From contig DASVWH010000064.1 of NCBI GenBank assembly GCA_036389715.1, forward strand, positions 1 through 43,718: 43,718 bases of DNA, in the 5' to 3' direction. The position numbers and the translations under genes are program-made. The DNA is from DASVWH01 sp036389715. Its GTDB lineage: Bacteria > Acidobacteriota > Blastocatellia > Pyrinomonadales > Pyrinomonadaceae. The notes beneath the pieces are model-generated. The model had not been told where the DNA came from. It saw only the letters and a list, made by a program, of their open reading frames with translations, and did not search any database. Shown here piece after piece: positions 36,636 to 43,718 of this stretch (position 1 is the first letter of the stretch; each line of letters begins with the position of its first letter).

Positions 36636-38234
36636 TCAAAGTTCTATCTGGCGGGCGGAGATGACCTGTTCAAATGAGCGCAGCTCGTCGAAAGCAGCGG
36701 CCGCGAGCGGCGCGTCCGTTTCGATAACGGCCATCGCGTCGCCGCCGCGCTCGCGTCGTCCCAGGTGAAAGCGGCTGATGTTGACGCCGTGCTTGCCGAG
36801 CAGCGTGCCGATGTGGCCGATGACGCCCGGGACATCGTAATTGCGCGTGACGAGCATGTGGCCGCGCGGGATGGCCTCGATGCGAAAACCGTTAATCTCC
36901 GTGATGCGCCCTTCGCCGCCCTGTCCCGTGCCGCCGAAGAGCGTCGCCGCGACGGTCTGTTCACCGCTGGCCGTCACGACCGTAGTCCTGATCGCGGGCG
37001 CAAAGTCGCTTCCCGCGCGCCTGTAAGAGGAGGTCACGGAGATGCCGCGCTCCTCTGCAATCAGAAAGGCGTTGACCAGGTTGACGCGCGCGCTCATGTC
37101 GCGCAGCAGCCCTGCGAGAAACCCGCGCGTCACGGGAGCGGCATCCATCTCCGCCACCTCGCCCGCGTATTCGAGCCGCACTTCGCGCAGGGCTTCGTCT
37201 ACAAGTTGCGCCTGGAATCTGCCGAGGCTCTCGGCGAGTTGAACGTAAGGCTGCAAGACATTAAGCTCGCGCGCGCCGAGCGCCGGGACGTTGACGGCCC
37301 CCCGCAACGCCCCCGTCAGAAGATAGTCGCGCATCTGCTCCGCGACGGTCAGCGCCACGCCCTCCTGCGCCTCCGTCGTCGAAGCGCCCAGGTGCGGCGT
37401 CGCGATAACCTCTTCGAGCGCGAGCAGCGGGTGGTCCGTGGGCGGAGGCTCCTGCTCGAACACGTCGAGCGCCGCGCCCGCGACGATTCCCTCCTTAATG
37501 GCGTTGTAGAGAGCGCGTTCGTCCACCAGCCCGCCCCGCGCGCAGTTGACGATGCGCACGCCCGGCTTCATCCTTGCGAAGGCTCGCGGGCCGACGATGC
37601 CGCGCGTTTCCGCCGTCAGCGGAGTGTGCACGGTGAGAAAGTCTGCACGCGCGCAGACCTCTTCCAGCGGCGCAATCTCAAGCTCAAGGTCGCGCGCCTG
37701 GTCCGGCGCGACGAACGGGTCAAACGCGACGATGTGCATCCCGAAGCCGCGCGCACGACTGGCGACTACGCGGCCGATGCGTCCGAGCCCGATGATGCCG
37801 AGCGTCTTGCCCTGAAGCTCGACGCCGATGAAACGCTTGCGCTCCCAGCGCCCGGCCTTGAGGCTCGAATTAGCCTGCGGCACGCGCCGCGCCAGCGAAA
37901 CGAGCAGGGCCAGGGTATGCTCTGCGGTCGTGATGGTGTTGCCGTCCGGGGCATTCATGACGACTATCCCGCGCGTCGTCGCCGCGGCGACATCTATATT
38001 GTCAACGCCGACCCCGGCGCGCCCGACGACGCGCAAACGCAGCGCCGCGTCCATCACTTCGGCCGTCACCTTCGTCTCGCTGCGCACGACGAGCCCGTCG
38101 CAATCCCTGATCGCCTCGCGCAGTTCGCCGGGCGCGAGGCCGGTCCTTTTCTCGACCGCGAAGCCCGCCCCGCGCAAAGGCTCAAGCCCGCTCTCGCTGA
38201 CATCGTCGGCAACAAATATCTTGACATCACTCAT
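36636..38234 (-). CDS. serA: D-3-phosphoglycerate dehydrogenase
   Basis: First step of serine synthesis: NAD-dependent oxidation of 3-phosphoglycerate. 532 residues, the long type with an ASB domain and C-terminal ACT domain. Motifs: substrate-domain GRAGVGVDNIDVAAAT, NAD loop GIIGLGRIGRVVA, catalytic Arg in NCARGGLVDE, Glu in ALDVFEQEPP and His in ATPHLGAST. The ACT domain (about 455-530) has DVPGVIGHIGTLLGKHGVNI and is the usual serine-sensing part. Last gene of the rimO-pgpA-acidic protein-serA run. Confidence 0.95.
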   Translation of the reverse strand: MSDVKIFVADDVSESGLEPLRGAGFAVEKRTGLAPGELREAIRDCDGLVVRSETKVTAEVMDAALRLRVVGRAGVGVDNIDVAAATTRGIVVMNAPDGNTITTAEHTLALLVSLARRVPQANSSLKAGRWERKRFIGVELQGKTLGIIGLGRIGRVVASRARGFGMHIVAFDPFVAPDQARDLELEIAPLEEVCARADFLTVHTPLTAETRGIVGPRAFARMKPGVRIVNCARGGLVDERALYNAIKEGIVAGAALDVFEQEPPPTDHPLLALEEVIATPHLGASTTEAQEGVALTVAEQMRDYLLTGALRGAVNVPALGARELNVLQPYVQLAESLGRFQAQLVDEALREVRLEYAGEVAEMDAAPVTRGFLAGLLRDMSARVNLVNAFLIAEERGISVTSSYRRAGSDFAPAIRTTVVTASGEQTVAATLFGGTGQGGEGRITEINGFRIEAIPRGHMLVTRNYDVPGVIGHIGTLLGKHGVNISRFHLGRRERGGDAMAVIETDAPLAAAAFDELRSFEQVISARQIEL

Positions 38235-38297
38235 AATTTGACGACCCGAATCAACCTTTCCGGCAACGCTCGGCCTCTGCGCCGACGCAGCCCTAGA

Positions 38298-38534
38298 CTA
38301 CATCGGCCCGGCATCGTCGCCGCCTCTGTCTGCGCCCTCACCGAAAGCGCCGTCGGGAGACGGGACGGAAGAGCGCCCGCCCTCTTTGCTCTCACCCTCG
38401 CCGCTCTCCGGCGCTTTTTCAGTCTCCTCGATATCGCTCAAGGTATCTGTGCTCGTCGCTTCGGGGTCTTTGCTCTCTGCGGTGTTGTTCTCGGCGGCGC
38501 GTTCATCAGGCTCAGGGTTTGCGGCTTCCGGCAT
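38298..38534 (-). CDS. small acidic, probably disordered protein
   Basis: 78 residues from the ATG at 38534, which is preceded by AAGGAG 8-10 nt upstream and lies 14 nt after the pgpA stop; the frame is open further upstream but only as antisense-like sequence inside pgpA. Composition is dominated by Glu, Asp, Ser, Ala, Gly and Pro (EPDERAAENNTAESKDPEA, EKAPESGEGESKEGG). There is no hydrophobic core, signal peptide or motif I know. Good ribosome-binding site and spacing support a real gene; function unknown. Confidence 0.65.
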   Translation of the reverse strand: MPEAANPEPDERAAENNTAESKDPEATSTDTLSDIEETEKAPESGEGESKEGGRSSVPSPDGAFGEGADRGGDDAGPM

Positions 38535-38548
38535 CGGATGTTCTCCTT

Positions 38549-39253
38549 TTAGAAGATCAGCTTGACGTAAGAGATCGAGGTCAGCAAGAGGGTCAGCGTC
38601 GCGGCGGCGTAGATGCCCGCGAGGATGTCGTCGGCCATAATGCCGAGCCCTGATTCGAGGGCTTCGAGACGACGGATGGGGTAAGGCTTCCAGATGTCGA
38701 AGAGGCGAAACAGGAGAAAGCCCGCGACGAGCACCCACCAGGTCAGGCGGGTGCTTAAAGAGATGAACAGGAATGTAATCAACTGTCCGGCCACTTCGTC
38801 AACGACGACCGCCCCAGGGTCTTTGCGCCCGAGCAGTTTTTCCGAGCGCGAGGCCGCCCAGATGCCCAGCCCGGAGACGCAAAAGATTGCGACCAGCATC
38901 AGAGACACGCGAAGAGATTCGACCAGCTCGTAGGTCAGCGCGTAGCGTGCGGCCAACAGCTCAAGCACTCTCACGGTCGCGACGCGCAGCGGCAGGTAGA
39001 GCGCGACGCCGACGACCGAGCCCCACGTCCCCGGCGCGAGCGGCAGGAAGCCGACACCCCAAGTCGCAAAGGCCAGGGCCAGGTAATCGCGCGGCGTCCG
39101 CCGCCCGGATGCGGGAGCGATAAATGCGCCGGTCGTCATAACAGGCGGATTCAATTCATCGCTCGATTCTTTGGCGGTGCGCATAGATGCGAAGTCCGGG
39201 GCTGAGAGCCCGCCACTCCCGTTTAAAGGCTTAACCCTCTGTCTCCGGGCCAC
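38549..39253 (-). CDS. pgpA: phosphatidylglycerophosphatase A
   Basis: Membrane phosphatase that converts phosphatidylglycerol phosphate to phosphatidylglycerol. The PgpA core begins near residue 52: GVGFLPLAPGTWGS, the metal-binding DPGAVVVDEVAGQLI, and FRLFDIWKPYPIRRLE with GLGIMADDILAGIYA. Four hydrophobic helices are visible. The longest frame starts at a GTG (39253) directly abutting the rimO stop; ATGs at 39184 and 39139 are alternatives, and none has a good Shine-Dalgarno, so the first 24-38 residues are uncertain. Family proteins are about 160-170 residues, which favours the ATG at 39139. Confidence 0.9.
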   Translation of the reverse strand: MARRQRVKPLNGSGGLSAPDFASMRTAKESSDELNPPVMTTGAFIAPASGRRTPRDYLALAFATWGVGFLPLAPGTWGSVVGVALYLPLRVATVRVLELLAARYALTYELVESLRVSLMLVAIFCVSGLGIWAASRSEKLLGRKDPGAVVVDEVAGQLITFLFISLSTRLTWWVLVAGFLLFRLFDIWKPYPIRRLEALESGLGIMADDILAGIYAAATLTLLLTSISYVKLIF

Positions 39254-40603
39254 TTAGACGATTTGGCCGACGAGGTCATAGTCGTGAGCTGCGGTAATTA
39301 GGACATTGACGAACTGGCCCGGCAGAGGCTCGAACTCTTGCGGCGCGTCGTTAATCAGCACGCAGCCGTCTATCTCTGCGGCCTGCGTCTCCATCCGCCC
39401 CTGCCAGAGCAGGTCGGACTCTTTGGCAGTGCCTTCAAAGAGCACGCGCACGGTCGAGCCGATGCGCGTCTTATTCCGCTTGCGCGAGATGCGGGCCTGC
39501 TCTTTCATCAAACGCGCGCGGCGGCGTCGGGCCGTCTGCGCGTCAACTTTCCCCGGCAGCGCGAAGGCTGGCGTTCCCTCTTCGTCAGAATAGGTGAAGA
39601 CGCCGACGCGATCAAACTCCATCGCGCGGACGAAGGCGAGCAGCTCTTCAAAGTCGCTTTCCGTCTCGCCGGGGTATCCGGTGATGAAGGTCGTGCGCAC
39701 GGCGATGCCGGGCACGCGCTCGCGCACGCGCCGCATTAGGCGCTCAAGGCTCGCACGCGTTCCGCCGCGCTTCATCAACTTCAGGACGTGCGCCGAAGCG
39801 TGCTGCAAAGGCATGTCCAGATACTTGACGGCCTTCGGCTCTGTCGCCAGCACGTCGAGAAACGCATCGCTGATGTGCGTCGGATAGGTATACATGACGC
39901 GCACCCACTCTATGCCGTCGAGGTGCGAAAGCTCGCGCAGCAACTGGGCCAGCGCATCCTGTTGCCCCAGGTCTTCGCCGTAGCGCGACGAATCCTGCGC
40001 GACCAGGACCAATTCCTTCACGCCCTTCGCGGCCAGCGCCTCAGCTTCGCTGATGACGGACCCGAAGCGGCGGCTGCGAAAGTGTCCGCGCATCTGCGGA
40101 ATAAAGCAGAAGCCGCAAGGGCGGTCGCAGCCCTCCGCTATTTTAATGAAGGCCGTGTAGCCCGGCGTGGCCAGCAGTCGCGGCGTTGATTCGTCGTAAA
40201 GATAGGTCGCGCTCTGGTTGCCGAGCGTCAGGATGGGAAGCGAGCGCGTGTTCGTCCGCTCGTCGCAGACGTTCGTGATCTCGCTGATCTGGTTGGTCCC
40301 GATGAAGGCGTCAACCTCAGGTATCTCCGCCCGCAGCTCGTCACGATAACGCTCGACCAGGCATCCGGCGACTACCAGCCTCCGGCAACGCCCCTCGGTC
40401 TTCAGGCGCGCCGCTTCGAGAATTGCGTCAACGGACTCCTTCTTCGCCGAATCAATAAAGCCGCAGGTATTGACGACGAGCGTGTCGGCCTCGCTCGCGT
40501 CCGTCGTAATCTCATAGCCGGACTGCTTGAGCCGCCCCATCATGTCCTCGCTGTCCACCAGATTCTTCGGACAGCCCAGACTCACAAATCCAATCTTTTT
40601 CAT
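39254..40603 (-). CDS. rimO: ribosomal protein S12 methylthiotransferase RimO
   Basis: Radical-SAM enzyme that adds a methylthio group to the conserved aspartate of ribosomal protein S12. 449 residues. N-terminal cluster cysteines C11 (SLGCPKN), C47 (VVNTCGFID) and C81 (VAGCLVERY); radical-SAM cluster C159, C163 and C166 in EGCDRPCGFCFIPQMRG. The C-terminal TRAM domain lies about 375-445. SLGCPKNLVDSE and RGHFRSR distinguish RimO from MiaB. No Shine-Dalgarno precedes the ATG; an AT-rich repeat island begins 6 nt upstream. Confidence 0.95.
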   Translation of the reverse strand: MKKIGFVSLGCPKNLVDSEDMMGRLKQSGYEITTDASEADTLVVNTCGFIDSAKKESVDAILEAARLKTEGRCRRLVVAGCLVERYRDELRAEIPEVDAFIGTNQISEITNVCDERTNTRSLPILTLGNQSATYLYDESTPRLLATPGYTAFIKIAEGCDRPCGFCFIPQMRGHFRSRRFGSVISEAEALAAKGVKELVLVAQDSSRYGEDLGQQDALAQLLRELSHLDGIEWVRVMYTYPTHISDAFLDVLATEPKAVKYLDMPLQHASAHVLKLMKRGGTRASLERLMRRVRERVPGIAVRTTFITGYPGETESDFEELLAFVRAMEFDRVGVFTYSDEEGTPAFALPGKVDAQTARRRRARLMKEQARISRKRNKTRIGSTVRVLFEGTAKESDLLWQGRMETQAAEIDGCVLINDAPQEFEPLPGQFVNVLITAAHDYDLVGQIV

Positions 40604-40608
40604 AAGCA

Positions 40609-40703
40609 GTAAATGGTCAATAGTGAATGGTCAATGGTCAATGATGAAGAGAAGAACGATTCTCTCTTATCACTATTTACTATTGACCATTTATCATTCA
40701 CCC
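40609..40703. repeat. AT-rich 7-bp repeat island between tgpA-like gene and rimO
   Basis: Left arm 40609-40643: GTAAATG, GTCAATA, GTGAATG, GTCAATG, GTCAATG in exact 7-bp register. The right arm at 40669-40703, read on the minus strand, is GTGAATG, ATAAATG, GTCAATA, GTAAATA, GTGAT. The arms pair over about 22-24 bp. The stop codon of the transglutaminase gene (40698-40700) lies inside the first right-arm unit. Confidence 0.8.
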
Positions 40704-42914
40704 GTCTTTCTCCATCCGTCTTAGCCAGTCCTCGATTTCGGCGGCTTCGATTGCCGACAGCTCGTGCTGGCCGTAGCGCACGCGGTTGTAAGCGCGCGTG
40801 ATCTTCAATGCCTCGGAGAGGCCCGTCGTGGCGGCGAATTCGAGCGGCGTTTCGCCCGCCCCGCGGCTGATTCCGCGCGCCTCCAGCATCTTCGTCATCC
40901 GCTCGTAAAATTCTATGATTGAGTCCTGTCGCTCCCTGCCCCGCCAGAACCTGAGGCCGCGCCAGAGCCCCAGGCGGCGAACCCTGCGTCCCAGTTGCCG
41001 GAGCCCGAAGGCGACCAGCGGAACCAGGAGGAGCAGCAGCCCCGTGCGCGCGTAAGAGATGCCGCCTTCGCCCCCCTCGCTGCGCAGCCAGGCCGACCAC
41101 CCGGCCAAGCTCTCCCTGACGCTCTCGAACTTGCCCGCCAGCCAGCCACGCAGGCGGGAGAAGCGATTGCCGACGGAGGCGGCCAGCGTCCGCTGCTCCT
41201 GCTTGTCATAGCCGACAACATATTGCGTCCAGAGCAGTTCCAGGGCCTCCTTGTACTTGCTGAGCCGCGCCTGCAATCCTGTGCGCTCGCGGACGGGGCG
41301 TCCGGCCGGAGGCGTCGGATCGAAAGTCACCCAGGCGCCCGCTTCCGGGAAATACGCCTCGACCCAGGAATGCGCGTCGCGCTGCGTGACGGTGTAGACG
41401 CCTGCCGCATCGTTGTACTCGCCCATCTGAAAGCCGTTGACGACGCGCGCCGGAATCCCCTGCGTGCGCAGCATCACGGCCATCGCCGTTGAGAAGTATT
41501 CGCAGTGCCCCTCGCGCACGTTGAAGAGGAAATCGGCCAGCGGGTCATCACCGCCCGCCTTGAGGTCGAGCGTGTAGCCGTAATCGCTTTGCAGGTGCTC
41601 TCCGATAGCCCGCGCCGCGTCGTACTGGTTACGCGCTCCGGCCTCCGTGATTATCCGGCGCGCCAGCCGTGCGATGCGCGCGTCGAGCCTGCGCGGAAGT
41701 TGCAGGTAACGGGCGACGGCTCCTCCCGCGTAGACCTGCACGTCGGAGAGCACGCCCCGGCGTAGAAGCTCCGCGTCCGGCTCTCGCGTGTCGGAGTAAA
41801 CCTTGTATGAGATGCGCTCTTGCTCGTGCGCGCGGGTCGAGAGCGAGCCCTCGGCGTCGCGGCGCAGGTAAGGCAGAGAGCCCTGGACGGCAATCGCGCG
41901 CGGGGCCGCGAAGACGACGGGCGTATCAATCGGCTCAAGATAGAAGGTCTGGCCCGTGAGCCGCTCCAGCGCCTCGGTCGTGCCGAGCTGGAAGAAGCCC
42001 CTCTCGTTGCCCGACAGCAGGTCAGAGTATTTGCCCGCGGTCCGATGCCAGCCGCGGCCGTCGAAAAAGTCCAGGGCGACTCCGCGCCAGCGCAGGTTCC
42101 GGTTGCGCATCGCCTGCACGTCGTCAATGCGAACGCGCATCACCACGTCGTCCTTCTGCTGAAGCCGCCCTACGTCTCCGAGCGTGACGTTTTCAGAGAA
42201 GCCGACGAAGCCCGTGCTGCCGCCCCCGCTCATGCGCAGAGGCGAACCCGCCACCGAGCGCGGGACGATGTAAAAGAGCGGCAGCGCCAGGGCGAAGATC
42301 AGCAACATCAGCGCCAGCGAAATCAGCGGGAGGCGGCGCGCCTCACCCGCGCCAGCCAGCGCGCCGCGCTTTGTCAAACGTCTGAAGAGGGTCGAATCGG
42401 GCGCGACGAGCAGCCGCGTCTCCGTCATACTCACTTTGCGCCGCGCCTTCCTTATCTCGAAGCAGAGAATCGTCGAGAGCGAGGAGAAGGCGTAGAGGCT
42501 GAGCGTGAAGAGAAAAAGCGGGCTCAGGCTCAGGCCCGCCGCCAGCAGGACTTCAAAGAAGGAGATCAGGTAGAGAAAGACCCAGTCGCGGTCGGCTTTG
42601 ACCTGTAGGAGCTTGACCGAGGAGAGAAAGAGGATCAGGTGCGCCAGGGCGCTGACGCCGACGCGCTCTCCACCCTCGCCCCCGGCCAGGAACTGCCAGT
42701 CAAGATAGAACAAAGGCAACGAAAGCAGCACGACGACCAGCCCGACGCGCTCCGAAAGCTGCCGCTTCGTTCCCTCCAGCCTCCAGGCCAGGACGAGCAC
42801 TATCGCGAACCCGAGCCCGAGCCACCAGTTGAGGCCGTCCGAGACGGCCAGCGTCAGCGCGCCGCACGTCACGGTCGCGTAAGAGGAGGCTCGAAAGAAG
42901 GCGTTGAAGCTCAC
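40698..42914 (-). CDS. TgpA-type membrane transglutaminase-like protein
   Basis: About 738 residues. N-terminal DUF3488-type membrane part with five or six helices up to about 230 (WWLGLGFAIVLVLAW, VGLVVVLLSLPLFYLDW, ISLALMLLIFALALPLFYIV); then an extracytoplasmic domain and transglutaminase core with Cys in VREGHCEYFSTAMAVML near 470, His in RDAHSWVEAYFPEAG near 515 and Asp in VTFDPTPPAG near 530; then a further helix (GLLLLLVPLVAFGL) and a DUF4129-like C terminus. TgpA in Pseudomonas is essential for growth; the true substrate is unclear. The start GTG at 42914 (MSFNAFFRASSYA) is preferred over the TTG at 42926 on family pattern. It precedes rimO. Confidence 0.88.
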   Translation of the reverse strand: MSFNAFFRASSYATVTCGALTLAVSDGLNWWLGLGFAIVLVLAWRLEGTKRQLSERVGLVVVLLSLPLFYLDWQFLAGGEGGERVGVSALAHLILFLSSVKLLQVKADRDWVFLYLISFFEVLLAAGLSLSPLFLFTLSLYAFSSLSTILCFEIRKARRKVSMTETRLLVAPDSTLFRRLTKRGALAGAGEARRLPLISLALMLLIFALALPLFYIVPRSVAGSPLRMSGGGSTGFVGFSENVTLGDVGRLQQKDDVVMRVRIDDVQAMRNRNLRWRGVALDFFDGRGWHRTAGKYSDLLSGNERGFFQLGTTEALERLTGQTFYLEPIDTPVVFAAPRAIAVQGSLPYLRRDAEGSLSTRAHEQERISYKVYSDTREPDAELLRRGVLSDVQVYAGGAVARYLQLPRRLDARIARLARRIITEAGARNQYDAARAIGEHLQSDYGYTLDLKAGGDDPLADFLFNVREGHCEYFSTAMAVMLRTQGIPARVVNGFQMGEYNDAAGVYTVTQRDAHSWVEAYFPEAGAWVTFDPTPPAGRPVRERTGLQARLSKYKEALELLWTQYVVGYDKQEQRTLAASVGNRFSRLRGWLAGKFESVRESLAGWSAWLRSEGGEGGISYARTGLLLLLVPLVAFGLRQLGRRVRRLGLWRGLRFWRGRERQDSIIEFYERMTKMLEARGISRGAGETPLEFAATTGLSEALKITRAYNRVRYGQHELSAIEAAEIEDWLRRMEKDG

Positions 42915-43000
42915 TGTTGCGTTCAAGCTCGGGCGAAGACAGTCTGCCCCGGGGAAGATTTAGATGCCGGGACCGGGGATTGCGCGGCCATAAACTATTA

Positions 43001-43031
43001 AAGCCCGCTCAGCTTAACACTGAGCGGGCTT
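43001..43031 (-). terminator. rRNA operon terminator
   Basis: AAGCCCGCTCAG (43001-43012) pairs perfectly with CTGAGCGGGCTT (43020-43031) across a 7-nt loop, 10 nt beyond the 3' end of 5S rRNA. On the minus strand it is followed by TAATAGTTTATGG. It separates the rRNA operon from the transglutaminase gene. Confidence 0.8.
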
Positions 43032-43041
43032 CGGATGAAAA

Positions 43042-43157
<116 letters not shown>

Positions 43158-43286
43158 AAAACTGATAAAGAGCGATCAACTCTCGGTAAGAGAGCTTGGA
43201 AAATCGAATAGTGACAAAGCAAGCAATCGTGCCTTGCGCTTGGAACCTTTTTTTTCACTGCCCTTTTGCTCGTCAGTGAATTTTAT
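43158..43286 (-). other. 23S-5S spacer
   Basis: About 129 bp, without a tRNA. It contains TTCACTG ... CAGTGAA (43254-43280), a 7-bp fold-back just after the 23S 3' end that could belong to the processing stem, and an A-run on the minus strand (43246-43253). Confidence 0.6.

Positions 43287-43718
<432 letters not shown>

Noticed and set aside
36765..38552. 595-codon open frame antisense to serA
   Set aside because: serA is complete on the minus strand; the plus frame is composition-driven.
43158..43286. tRNA in the 23S-5S spacer
   Set aside because: No cloverleaf or T-loop GTTCRA sequence visible in this 129-bp spacer.

Overview
The window looks like a GC-rich chromosomal segment of an Acidobacteriota bacterium, probably Blastocatellia/Pyrinomonadales. 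The best lineage marker is the secreted VWA protein at 33040-35220, which matches the 'VWFA-related Acidobacterial domain' type. Asn/Ala-rich tails and AMIN/HEAT proteins fit this. The assignment is an inference from gene content and was not tested with a tree. Content is mostly housekeeping; I see no phage, transposon, CRISPR array or tRNA gene.

Layout. 1-5817 (minus): peptide deformylase, a small secreted protein, glutamate-semialdehyde dehydrogenase, Met-tRNA formyltransferase, RsmB and a PASTA-domain protein cut by the window edge. 6164-7174 (minus): a SAM methyltransferase. 7662-8522 (plus): a DUF1206 membrane protein. 8570-23684 (minus, one long co-directional run): M1 aminopeptidase, OmpR-type response regulator, two tandem paralogous AMIN-TM-HEAT proteins, UvrB, a GlcD-like FAD oxidase and chorismate synthase. 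23868-29307 (plus): DinB-fold protein, PurC, CvpA-like protein, a small Fis-type HTH protein, a 21-bp GATATA array, then CIRCE-controlled groES-groEL. 29463-32842 (minus): NatA/NatB-type ABC exporter, CYTH phosphatase and a zinc-ribbon membrane protein. 33040-35220 (plus): VWA protein. 35328-42914 (minus): TgpA-type transglutaminase, RimO, PgpA, a 78-residue acidic protein, SerA and a diheme cytochrome c. 43042-43718 (minus): 5S rRNA and the 3' end of 23S rRNA, with a terminator after 5S.

How genes work together. def, fmt and rsmB are the usual initiator-Met/rRNA-modification cluster, here with two extra genes between def and fmt. groES-groEL has a perfect CIRCE operator over its promoter, so HrcA control is expected. 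natA and natB overlap by 4 bp. The two AMIN-TM-HEAT genes next to a response regulator may form an envelope-to-cytoplasm scaffold of unknown role.

Two non-coding patterns stand out. (1) Fourteen degenerate repeats with a GATATA core at an almost exact 21-bp spacing (26622-26916) lie between the Fis-type gene and groES; codon use argues that they are DNA-level elements rather than protein code. (2) About ten intergenic islands are built of 7- or 8-bp tandem units, usually folding into long imperfect hairpins. They differ in sequence but share architecture, and most start within about 25 nt after a stop codon; in three cases the stop codon itself lies inside a repeat unit. Start codons given here were often moved inward from the longest open frame on the basis of Shine-Dalgarno position or family length.
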